Source of the DNA: Enterocloster bolteae
GTDB lineage: Bacteria > Bacillota > Clostridia > Lachnospirales > Lachnospiraceae
Assembly (NCBI RefSeq): GCF_002234575.2
Contig: NZ_CP022464.2
Span: 1-64,000, forward strand
DNA length: 64,000 bases
Direction of reading: 5' to 3'
The position numbers and the translations under genes were made by a program. Below are positions 37,718 through 45,783 of the stretch, piece after piece. The notes beneath the pieces are model-generated. The model was not told where the DNA came from. It did no database searches and worked only from the letters and a program-made list of their open reading frames with translations. Each line of letters begins with the position of its first letter. The first letter of the stretch is position 1.

Positions 37718-39025
37718 ATGTCAAAGTTAAGAATTGTTCATTATATTAACCAGTTCTTCGCTAACATCGGCGGCGAGGAAAAGGCTGATTACCAGCCAGA
37801 ATTAAGAGAAGGCATTGTAGGCCCTGGTATGGCGTTCAACCAGGCATTTGGAGAAGAAGCAGAAATCGTAGCTACCGTTATCTGCGGTGACTCCTATTTC
37901 AACGAGAACGTTGAAGCTGCTAAAAAGACCATTCTGGATATGATCAGCAGCCAGAAGCCAGACGCAGTTATCTGCGGACCGGCATTCAATGCAGGACGTT
38001 ACGGCGTTGCCTGCGGTACTGTTGCACTGGCAGTTAAGGAAGAGTTAAACCTTCCGGTTCTGACTGGTATGTACAAAGAGAACCCAGGCGCTGACATGTA
38101 CAAGACCAAAGTATATGTGGTTGAGACCAAGAACAGCGCAGCCGGCATGAGAAGTGCAGTTGCCACCATGGCTCCTCTGGCACTTAAGCTTGCCAAGGGT
38201 GAGAAGCTTGGTTCTTCCAAGGAAGAGGGCTATATGCCAAACGGCATCCGTGTCAACTTCTTTGAGGACAAGAGAGGCTCTCAGAGAGCAGTAGAGATGC
38301 TGATTAAGAAGCTGTCCGGCAAGGAATTCACAACCGAGTTCCCAATGCCTGACTTCGACAGAGTAGATCCGAATCCGGCTGTTAAAGATATGGCTCATGC
38401 AAAAATCGCTCTGGTTACCTCCGGCGGTATCGTACCAAAGGGCAACCCGGACCACATCGAGTCCTCCAGTGCTTCCAAGTACGGCAAGTATGACATCGAC
38501 GGTGTCATGGACCTGACAGAAGCTACCTATGAGACTGCTCATGGCGGATATGATCCAGTATACGCAAACGAAGACGCAGACAGAGTCCTTCCTGTTGACG
38601 TTTTAAGAGAATTTGAAAAAGAAGGAAAAATCGGCAGCCTGCACAGATATTTCTATACCACAGTTGGAAACGGTACATCCGTAGCTAACTCCAAGAGATT
38701 CGCTGCAGAGTTCGCACAGGAGCTGAGGAATGACGGGGTAGATGCGGTCATTCTGACCTCTACCTGAGGTACCTGTACACGTTGCGGTGCAACGATGGTA
38801 AAAGAAATTGAAAGAGCAGGAATCCCTGTAGTTCATATTGCAACTGTAGTTCCGATTTCACTGACAGTAGGAGCTAACCGTATTGTTCCTGCTATCGCTA
38901 TTCCTCATCCTCTTGGCAATCCTGCATTGACCATGGAAGAAGAGAAGGAAATCAGGAGACATATACTGACCAAGGCTCTGACAGCACTGGAGACTCCGGT
39001 TACAGAGCAGACTGTGTTTGAGTAA
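37718..39025 (+). CDS. grdB: Glycine reductase component B, selenoprotein GrdB (in-frame UGA)
   Basis: GrdB carries the selenocysteine that attacks the glycine Schiff base and releases the amine. The frame holds a TGA at 38765-38767 (residue 350) in LTST-U-GTCTRCGATMVK; without recoding, the product would lose its last 86 residues. Downstream the frame continues for 86 codons with typical codon use to a TAA. The full length is 435 residues, as in known GrdB proteins. A hairpin follows the UGA (38780-38794). The UxxC arrangement here (U-G-T-C) is the family redox motif. The nearby selC, selA and selB support read-through. Confidence 0.96.
38780..38794 (+). promoter_or_regulatory. Bacterial SECIS-like hairpin of grdB
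   Basis: CGTTGC-GGT-GCAACG forms a perfect 6-bp stem with a GGU loop, starting 12 nt after the UGA. The distance and the exposed G-U loop fit recognition by SelB. Confidence 0.75.
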
Positions 39026-39230
39026 ACCGTAATTTAGAAATCCGTAAAAAGAACATTGCCCGGTCCTTCCAATGGTGCCTAAAGTTACCATGGTATGATT
39101 CAACAACGTTCTGAAAATGGTGTAATTGCACAAAAAAGAGTTTGCAAACTGCCTGTTTAGTGATAAAATGTTATTTGAAGCGGCATTTTGTGAACCCTGA
39201 AATTCAATTGATGTGTAAGGAGATATTCTG

Positions 39231-40172
39231 ATGGACAAGATTTATGATGTCATCATTCTGGGTGCAGGTCCTGGCGGACTTGCAGCTGGAATCTATGCAG
39301 GAAGAGCGCGTCTTGATACGCTGCTCATTGAAAAAGGAAAAGACGGCGGCCAGATTGCCATTACAGACGAGATTGAGAATTATCCCGGACAGATGGTAGA
39401 CGGCGAGAGCGGTCCTTCCCTGATTGAAAGAATGACCAAGCAGGTAGAGAAGTTTGGAGCTGAGCGTGTCAGCGATACCATTGTCAGCGTTGATATCGAA
39501 GGTCCTGTAAAGACACTGGTTGGAAGCAACGGAACTTATAAGGCACGTACCCTGATCATTGCTACCGGCGCTTTCCCAAGGCCAATCGGCTGCAAGGGCG
39601 AGGGCGAGTTTATGGGCAAGGGTGTTTCCTACTGTGCAACCTGCGATGCTTCCTTCTTCGAGGATCTGGAAGTATTCGTAGTTGGCGGCGGCGACTCTGC
39701 TGTTGAGGAAGCCATGTACCTGACAAAGTTTGCAAGAAAAGTTACTGTTATCCATCGCCGTGATGAGCTGCGTGCGGCAAAATCCATCCAGGAGCGCGCG
39801 TTCAAGAATCCTAAGCTGTTCTTTATGTGGGATACAGTTGTGGAAGAGCTTCACGGAGACGGCATCCTTTCCGGCATGACTGTTAAGAATGTTAAGACAG
39901 GCGAGCTTACAAGAATTGATGCAGACGAAGACGACGGCCTGTTCGGCGTATTCGGCTTCATCGGATACAACCCAAGAAGCGAACTGTTCGAAGGCAAGTT
40001 GGAGATGGACCGCGGATACATCAAGACCGACGAAGACATGCACACCAATGTGGAAGGCGTGTACGCAGTTGGCGATATCCGTGTAAAGAGCTTAAGACAG
40101 GTTGTTACTGCTGCTGCAGACGGAGCAATCGCTTCCATGCAGGTTGAGAGATGGCTTGCAGAGCAGAAATAA
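39231..40172 (+). CDS. trxB: Thioredoxin reductase of the glycine reductase system
   Basis: A 313-residue FAD/NADPH flavoprotein that reduces thioredoxin. It has the N-terminal FAD motif GAGPGGLAAGIYAGRA, the redox pair CATC (Cys135, Cys138), the NADPH site VVGGGDSAVEEAMYL and the C-terminal AVGDIR. It is one of the three electron-transfer proteins feeding glycine reductase; thioredoxin follows after 33 bp. AAGGAG lies 8 bp before the ATG. It lies 205 bp after grdB, with no strong terminator between, so it is presumably in the operon. Whether its donor is NADPH or ferredoxin-linked cannot be told. Confidence 0.94.
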   Translation: MDKIYDVIILGAGPGGLAAGIYAGRARLDTLLIEKGKDGGQIAITDEIENYPGQMVDGESGPSLIERMTKQVEKFGAERVSDTIVSVDIEGPVKTLVGSNGTYKARTLIIATGAFPRPIGCKGEGEFMGKGVSYCATCDASFFEDLEVFVVGGGDSAVEEAMYLTKFARKVTVIHRRDELRAAKSIQERAFKNPKLFFMWDTVVEELHGDGILSGMTVKNVKTGELTRIDADEDDGLFGVFGFIGYNPRSELFEGKLEMDRGYIKTDEDMHTNVEGVYAVGDIRVKSLRQVVTAAADGAIASMQVERWLAEQK

Positions 40173-40205
40173 GTGATTCATAGTTGAGAAAGGGAGGTAA
40201 TACCA

Positions 40206-40523
40206 ATGGTAGATTTAACCAAGGACAATTTTGAAGAAGAAGTATTGAAAGCTGAAGGCACAGTACTGGTTGACTTCTACGGTGACGGATGTGTACCATG
40301 CCAGGCTCTTATGCCACATATCCATGCTATGGAGGGTGATTACGGCGATAAGATCAAATTCACCTCTTTAAACACCACCAAGGCACGCCGTCTGGCAATC
40401 GGACAGAAGATTCTTGGTCTTCCTGTTATCGCTATCTACAAGGGCGGCGAGAAGGTTGCTGAGTGCGTTAAGGACGACGCAACTGTTGAGAACATCAAGG
40501 CTATGATTGAGGCTAACTTATAA
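40206..40523 (+). CDS. trxA: Thioredoxin of the glycine reductase system
   Basis: A 105-residue thioredoxin with the active site GDGCVPC (Cys29, Cys32) in place of the common WCGPC. This Grd-type active site is found in the thioredoxins encoded with glycine reductase, which deliver electrons to the mixed selenide-sulfide on GrdA. The short N-terminus and the conserved proline loop (GLPVIAIYKGG) are normal. It is close to trxB (33 bp) and is followed by grdA after 128 bp. Confidence 0.94.
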   Translation: MVDLTKDNFEEEVLKAEGTVLVDFYGDGCVPCQALMPHIHAMEGDYGDKIKFTSLNTTKARRLAIGQKILGLPVIAIYKGGEKVAECVKDDATVENIKAMIEANL

Positions 40524-40651
40524 TTTGTCCTCAGACAACCGCATTATTTTACTAGCAACCGTCAATACTGACGTTTGTCTATATTATGGCGCCGGGGCAA
40601 TACCCGGCAGCCAAATCAAATACCAAAAATAAAATAAGGAGGAAAACGGAT

Positions 40652-41125
40652 ATGGCAATTTTGAAAGACAAAAAAGTCATCATCATCGGAGACCGTGACG
40701 GTATTCCGGGACCAGCCATAGAAGAATGCGTAAAGACCGCAGGCGCTGAAGTTGTATATTCTTCAACTGAGTGCTTCGTCTGAACGGCCGCTGGTGCTAT
40801 GGATCTGGAAAATCAGAAGAGAGTTAAAGATTTCGCTGAGCAGTACGGCGCTGAGAACATTGTAGTTGTTCTTGGAGCAGCAGAGGGTGAGGCAGCTGGT
40901 TTAGCTGCAGAAACCGTTACAGCAGGCGATCCTACTTTTGCAGGTCCTCTAGCAGGAGTCCAGTTGGGACTAAGTGTATTCCATGTTTGTGAGAACGAGA
41001 TCAAAGATGAGGTTGACAGCAGCGTTTATGACGATCAGATCAGCATGATGGAGATGGTTATGGACGTTGATGACATCGCTAAGGAGATGTCTTCCATCAG
41101 AGAGCAGTATTGCAAATATTTATAA
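40652..41125 (+). CDS. grdA: Glycine reductase selenoprotein A, GrdA (in-frame UGA)
   Basis: GrdA accepts the carboxymethyl group from GrdB on its selenocysteine and passes it to component C. The frame runs from ATG 40652 (after AAGGAGG) through TGA at 40781-40783, residue 44 (ECFV-U-TAAGAMD), and ends at 41125, giving 157 residues. Sec44 matches the position in known GrdA proteins, and both sides of the UGA carry conserved GrdA sequence (KVIIIGDRDGIPGPAIEECV before, LGLSVFHVCE after). Without read-through only 43 residues would be made. A hairpin-prone stretch lies after the UGA. Confidence 0.96.
40784..40815 (+). promoter_or_regulatory. Possible SECIS-like element of grdA
   Basis: After the UGA, ACGGCCGCTGGTGCTATGG can fold with GGU near the tip (GC-TGGT-GC). 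It is weaker than the grdB hairpin and is inferred from position; a fold prediction would settle it. Confidence 0.4.
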
Positions 41126-41166
41126 TTAAAATGTAACAGTCCAGAACAGTTACATTAGATGTAATT

Positions 41167-41333
41167 CCCCGGGAGGCTCTTCATGGGGTCTCCGGGGGTT
41201 TTGTGCAATCAATGGGTTTTTATTGCACAACTATGCTAGTACTGCATTGCGCAAGTTCCAGTATGATACATAGCTGTACTTTGCGGCGGAGCGAAGGCGG
41301 CCGCGGACTGAGACTTGCGCAACGCAGTACTAG
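41167..41333. other. grdA-grdC gap with three inverted repeats
   Basis: A 236-bp gap inside the operon. From left to right: CCCCGGGAG/CTCCGGGGG then TTTTG (41167-41202), a possible weak terminator or attenuator; TTGTGCAAT/ATTGCACAA (41201-41209 and 41222-41230), a perfect 9-bp stem; and a 21-bp inverted repeat, CTAGTACTGCATTGCGCAAG with its one-mismatch complement, at 41236-41256 and 41313-41333, 56 bp apart. TTGCGCAA is itself symmetric. The last structure could be an inserted miniature element or an mRNA-stabilising hairpin. Confidence 0.7.
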
Positions 41334-41361
41334 ATGTCATAAATTATGGTGAGGTGAAGGA

Positions 41362-42918
41362 ATGAACGGTTATGCAGTTTTAAAGGGTGCCAGCTATACA
41401 TTGGCGGTTACACCTGATATGGTTATTCACAATGGTACAACACAGACAACAGAGATGATTGTTAATCCTGAGTCAGAATATTTGAAGGAACTTCCAAGCC
41501 ATTTGAGAAGTTTTGAGGATGCCGTTAACTATATGCCGAACCAGGTATATATTGGCAATGAAAAGCCACAGAAAATGGCTGAGGTTGGATTCCCATGGTA
41601 TGATAAATTAATGGATGGAGCCAGCAAGGACGGCAAGTACGGCGAGATCATGCCAGAGGATGAGTTCTACGGCCTGATTCAGATCTGCGACGTATTTGAT
41701 CTGGTTAAACTGGAAAAGGGATTTGCAGCTGATGTTAAAGCTAAGCTGGACGCCCATCACATGTTCACAGACGAGCATGTAGCTATTCTTGATAAGAACA
41801 GCGAGACAACACAGGAAGAAATCGCTGCTCTGGTAAATGACGAGCATGCAGAGCCTCTGTACTTCAACAATGTACTGGTTGGCGCTGTTAAGAGAGCTCA
41901 TGACGTGGATGTCAACTTATCCGCACACGTTATGTTAGAGAACCTGGTAACAAAGGCTTCTAACGTATTATCCTTACTTAACTTAGTAAAAAAAGCAGGA
42001 GTTAATCCCGCTGACATAGATTATGTTGTTGACTGCTGCGAGGAGGCCTGCGGCGATATGAACCAGAGAGGCGGCGGCAACTTTGCAAAGGCAGCTGCTG
42101 AGGTTGCTGGATTTGTCAACGCAACCGGTTCAGACGTAAGAGGCTTCTGTGCAGGACCAGCTCATGCAATGCTTCATGCAGCTGCCCTGGTAAAGGCAGG
42201 AACATTTAAGAACGTTGTGGTTACAGCAGGCGGCTGTACCGCTAAATTAGGTATGAACGGCAAGGACCATGTAAAGAAGGGACTTCCGATTCTGGAGGAC
42301 GCTATCGCAGGATTCTCCGTATTAGTAAGCGCTGATGACGGCGTAAGCCCACAGATCAGAACTGATATCGTGGGACGCCACACCGTTGGAACAGGATCCG
42401 CTCCTCAGAACGTTATCTCTTCCCTGGTAACCAATCCTCTGGATGAGGCTGGTTTAAAGATTGTTGATATCGACAAGTACTCTCCTGAGATGCAGAATCC
42501 GGATATCACCAAACCCGCAGGCGCAGGCGATGTTCCTGAGGCTAACTACAAGATGATTGCTGCTCTTGGTGTTAAGAGGGGCGAATTACAGCGTAATGAG
42601 ATTGCAGATTTCGTTAAGGAGCATGGTATGACCGGCTGGGCTCCAACCCAGGGACATATTCCTTCAGGCGTTCCTTACCTTGGACTTCTGAGAGACGAAA
42701 TCCTGGCTGGCGAGACAAAGCGCGCCATGATTATCGGTAAGGGAAGCTTATTCCTTGGAAGAATGACCAATCTGTTCGACGGCGTATCATTCGTGGTTCA
42801 GGCCAACGATGGTTCTGCTTCAGAGGAGAACGGCGGCGTAGATGAGAGCAAGGTAAAGGCTATGATTGGCCAGGCCATGAGAGCGTTTGCCGAGGGTCTG
42901 ATGGGCGAAGAGGAATAA
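41362..42918 (+). CDS. grdC: Glycine reductase component C, beta subunit GrdC
   Basis: GrdC, with GrdD, takes the acetyl group from GrdA and phosphorylates it to acetyl phosphate, from which ATP is made. The 518-residue protein has a thiolase/FabH-like C-terminal half with Cys-containing VVDCCEEACGDMNQRGGG and the segment GFCAGPAHAMLHAAALVKAG. It begins MNGYAVLKGASYTLAVTPDM, as in the family. GAGGTGAAGG precedes the ATG. grdD follows after 27 bp. High, uniform codon bias suggests strong expression. Confidence 0.95.
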   Translation: MNGYAVLKGASYTLAVTPDMVIHNGTTQTTEMIVNPESEYLKELPSHLRSFEDAVNYMPNQVYIGNEKPQKMAEVGFPWYDKLMDGASKDGKYGEIMPEDEFYGLIQICDVFDLVKLEKGFAADVKAKLDAHHMFTDEHVAILDKNSETTQEEIAALVNDEHAEPLYFNNVLVGAVKRAHDVDVNLSAHVMLENLVTKASNVLSLLNLVKKAGVNPADIDYVVDCCEEACGDMNQRGGGNFAKAAAEVAGFVNATGSDVRGFCAGPAHAMLHAAALVKAGTFKNVVVTAGGCTAKLGMNGKDHVKKGLPILEDAIAGFSVLVSADDGVSPQIRTDIVGRHTVGTGSAPQNVISSLVTNPLDEAGLKIVDIDKYSPEMQNPDITKPAGAGDVPEANYKMIAALGVKRGELQRNEIADFVKEHGMTGWAPTQGHIPSGVPYLGLLRDEILAGETKRAMIIGKGSLFLGRMTNLFDGVSFVVQANDGSASEENGGVDESKVKAMIGQAMRAFAEGLMGEEE

Positions 42919-42945
42919 TTTTCACCGAGAGAAAGGAAATATGTT

Positions 42946-44067
42946 ATGTCTGATAAGAAAATAAAAGCTATGATTGCTAATACTTTTCTTGAGGTGGCCG
43001 ATGCTCTTGAAACAGGACAATATGGCAAAAAGCCGGTTATCGGCTTCGCCTCAGAAGGCAGCGAACATGGCCAGGATAATATAGAAGAAGCCATGAAGAT
43101 TGCCGAGATGAAGGGACTTAAGGCTGTCCTGATCGAGGGGGAAGACCTTCATAAGAAGATGGAAGAAATGCTGGATTCCGGCGAGATTGACGGCGCTGTA
43201 ACCATGCACTATCCATTCCCCATCGGTGTGTCCACAGTAGGAAAGGTTGTCACCCCAGGCAAGGGAAAGCCTATGTATATTGCCACCACCACAGGTACGT
43301 CCGACACAGACCGTATCAGCGGCATGGTTAAGAACGCAATCTATGGAATCATTGCAGCAAAGGCAGACGGTGTGGAGAACCCAACCGTAGGCATTGCCAA
43401 CATTGACGGCGCACGCCAGACAGAGAAGGCACTTCTCAAGCTGGCTGAGAACGGCTATGATATTAACTTCGCAGAGTCCGTAAGGGCTGATGGCGGTATT
43501 GTCATGAGAGGAAATGACCTGCTGGGAGGAACACCCGACATCATGGTTATGGATTCCCTGACAGGCAACCTGATGATGAAGGTATTCTCTTCCTATACCA
43601 CAGGCGGTAATTATGAGTCCTTAGGATTCGGTTACGGTCCCGGCGTGGGCGAGGGATATGACCGTCTTATCATGATTGTGTCACGTGCTTCCGGCGCGCC
43701 TGTAATTGCAGGAGCCATGGAGTATGCCACAAACCTGATTCGCCATGACTGGAAGAAGATTGCTGATGAAGAATTTGAGAAGGCAAATAAGGCCGGACTT
43801 AAGGATATCATCAACGAGTTAAAGTCCGCAGGCAAGAAGGACGCAGGCGCAGCAGCCGAGGAAGTGAAGATGCCTCCTAAGGAAGTAGTTACTTCACAGA
43901 TTCCGGGTATCGAGGTAATGGACCTGGAGGACGCTGTTAAGGCGCTGTGGAAAGCCGGTATCTATGCTGAGAGCGGCATGGGATGCACAGGCCCCATCGT
44001 ACTGATGTCTGATGCCAACAAGGATAAGGCACACGAGATTCTGAAGGCAGCCGGATACGTTAGCTAA
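42946..44067 (+). CDS. grdD: Glycine reductase component C, alpha subunit GrdD
   Basis: GrdD is the acetyl-phosphate-forming subunit that works with GrdC. The 373-residue protein has the PlsX/acyltransferase-type fold pattern (KPVIGFASEGSEHGQDNIEE, VTMHYPFPIGVSTVGK) and the C-terminal Cys-containing AESGMGCTGPIVLMSDANK, where an acetyl-enzyme thioester Cys is expected. It is the last gene of the operon, 27 bp after grdC. A GC-rich hairpin follows at 44097, then the selC promoter. Confidence 0.95.
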   Translation: MSDKKIKAMIANTFLEVADALETGQYGKKPVIGFASEGSEHGQDNIEEAMKIAEMKGLKAVLIEGEDLHKKMEEMLDSGEIDGAVTMHYPFPIGVSTVGKVVTPGKGKPMYIATTTGTSDTDRISGMVKNAIYGIIAAKADGVENPTVGIANIDGARQTEKALLKLAENGYDINFAESVRADGGIVMRGNDLLGGTPDIMVMDSLTGNLMMKVFSSYTTGGNYESLGFGYGPGVGEGYDRLIMIVSRASGAPVIAGAMEYATNLIRHDWKKIADEEFEKANKAGLKDIINELKSAGKKDAGAAAEEVKMPPKEVVTSQIPGIEVMDLEDAVKALWKAGIYAESGMGCTGPIVLMSDANKDKAHEILKAAGYVS

Positions 44068-44096
44068 GATAAAGCCATTCATTCATAAGTTATACA

Positions 44097-44137
44097 TTTT
44101 CCGTGCCCGCGAAACATCGCTTTCGCGGGGCGGAAAA
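44097..44137 (+). terminator. Hairpin after grdD (possible terminator)
   Basis: TTTTCCG-CCCGCGAAA pairs with TTTCGCGGG-CGGAAAA around a short loop. No T-run follows, so it may protect the mRNA 3' end or terminate weakly. Confidence 0.55.
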
Positions 44138-44184
44138 TCAGAATAGATTTAAGTTTTCGCGATAACTTTTTTGAAAGTTTCGGA

Positions 44185-44213
44185 TTGACATACAACTGAA
44201 TACATGATAGTAT
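44185..44213 (+). promoter_or_regulatory. Promoter of selC (tRNA-Sec)
   Basis: TTGACA (44185-44190), 17-bp spacer, TAGTAT (44208-44213), 29 bp before the tRNA. Confidence 0.75.
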
Positions 44214-44242
44214 ATTAAAGTTAAATGCTATCCAAAAGATAT

Positions 44243-44336
44243 GGAGGTAGATAGGTTGCTGGTGTGCCTCGCGGTCTTCAAAACCGTTGTGGGGGGTTAA
44301 GAGCCCTCTGGGTGGGTTCGATTCCCACCTCCTCCG
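44243..44336 (+). tRNA. selC: Selenocysteine tRNA (TCA)
   Basis: About 94 nt, with anticodon loop CTTCAAA giving TCA, a long variable arm, and T-arm GTGGGTTCGATTCCCAC. The acceptor ends GGAGG/CCTCC pair, but the next two positions (T6, A7) face T and C, so the expected 8-bp acceptor is imperfect as I read it. selA and selB follow immediately. Confidence 0.92.
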
Positions 44337-44366
44337 TTTAAACCATATCTGTAGTGGAGGTAATAT

Positions 44367-45779
44367 ATGATGGAAGATAGAAGAGAGTTACTCCGAAAGA
44401 TTCCGAAAATTGACGAGGTGCTGCAGGATGAGCGGCTCTTTTTTTTTACGGAAAGTACGCCCAGAGCAGTGATTGTGGACTCGGTCAGGGAAGTCATTGA
44501 TGAGCTGAGAAAGGACATTCTGGAAGGCAGGCGGAGTCAGGTGGGGACCAAGGAAACGCTGATGACGGAAATTGTGGCCCGCATTACAGGCAAGAAGAAA
44601 AAGAGCCTGCGGCGGGTTATCAATGCAACCGGGGTGGTGCTGCACACCAACCTTGGAAGGGCAAATCTGTCGGACAAGGCCTGCGAGAGCATCATGGACG
44701 TGGCCAGAAATTATACCAATCTGGAATACGATGTGAAGCGCGGATCCAGAGGGTCACGCCATGACCATGTGGAAAAAATCCTCACCAAGATTACGGGAGC
44801 GGAAGCCGCCATGGTGGTCAATAACAACGCGGCGGCCACCATGCTCTGTCTCTCCGCCCTGGCAAAGGACAAGGAGGTCATTGTCTCCAGGGGGGAGCTG
44901 GTGGAAATCGGAGGTTCCTTCCGGGTGCCGGAAATCATGGAACAGAGCGGCGCCAGGCTGATGGATGTGGGAACAACAAACAAGACAAAGCCCTCGGATT
45001 ATCTGAATGCCTACCATGAAGGTGAGACCGGCGCACTGATGAAGGTCCATACCAGCAACTACAGGATACTGGGCTTCACCCAGGAGGTGGAACTTCCTGA
45101 GATGGTGGAGCTGGGTAAGAAATTAAATCTTCCGGTTATCTACGATATGGGAAGCGGTCTCATGGCTGACCTGACAGACTGCGGGGTGGACGAGCCCACG
45201 GTTCTGGACGCCTTAAAGACCGGCATAGACGTGATTCTGTTCAGCGGGGACAAGCTGTTAGGCGGGCCTCAGGGCGGTATCATCGCAGGAAAGAAAGAGT
45301 ACATTGATAAAATGAAGGCCCATCCCCTGGCAAGGGCGTTCCGGGTGGACAAGATGACGCTGGCGGCCATGGAGGCTACCTTCTTTGAGTATTCGGATAT
45401 CCGCCAGGCCCGAAAGACCATACCGGTGCTGAACATGATAACCACACCGGCCGCAGAGCTTAAGGACAAGGCGGAGAGGCTGGCCGGGGAGATCCGCAGA
45501 ACAACCCATCACTTCACCGTGGAGGTGGAGGCGTGCAAGGATCAGGTAGGCGGCGGTTCCGCCCCCACGGTGCTGTTGGACGGATATGCGGTGGCCGTTC
45601 AGGGCAGGACATTGGCGCCGGAGAAGATTGAGCGCCTTCTCCGCAAAGAGGAAATTCCAATTATTATAAGGATTACCCACAACCAGGTTTATCTGGATGT
45701 GAGGACCATCAGGGAAGATGAGTTTGAATATATTGTAGCAGCGTTTACCGCAATGGACAGCAGACAGGTTGAGGGGTGA
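44367..45779 (+). CDS. selA: L-seryl-tRNA(Sec) selenium transferase
   Basis: SelA converts Ser-tRNA(Sec) to Sec-tRNA(Sec) using selenophosphate. The 470-residue protein has the family features: an N-terminal helical domain that binds tRNA-Sec, INATGVVLHTNLGRANLSD, and the PLP-lysine context LFSGDKLLGGPQGG with Lys in SGDK. It begins 31 bp after selC and its end lies only 4 bp before the selB start. GGAGG lies at 44353-44357 before two adjacent ATG codons; the first was taken. Confidence 0.96.
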   Translation: MMEDRRELLRKIPKIDEVLQDERLFFFTESTPRAVIVDSVREVIDELRKDILEGRRSQVGTKETLMTEIVARITGKKKKSLRRVINATGVVLHTNLGRANLSDKACESIMDVARNYTNLEYDVKRGSRGSRHDHVEKILTKITGAEAAMVVNNNAAATMLCLSALAKDKEVIVSRGELVEIGGSFRVPEIMEQSGARLMDVGTTNKTKPSDYLNAYHEGETGALMKVHTSNYRILGFTQEVELPEMVELGKKLNLPVIYDMGSGLMADLTDCGVDEPTVLDALKTGIDVILFSGDKLLGGPQGGIIAGKKEYIDKMKAHPLARAFRVDKMTLAAMEATFFEYSDIRQARKTIPVLNMITTPAAELKDKAERLAGEIRRTTHHFTVEVEACKDQVGGGSAPTVLLDGYAVAVQGRTLAPEKIERLLRKEEIPIIIRITHNQVYLDVRTIREDEFEYIVAAFTAMDSRQVEG

Positions 45780-45783
45780 TGAT

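Noticed and set aside
38765..38767. grdB as two genes split by a stop codon or a frameshift pseudogene
   Set aside because: The frame is kept, the family has Sec at this position, and the Sec machinery is encoded nearby.
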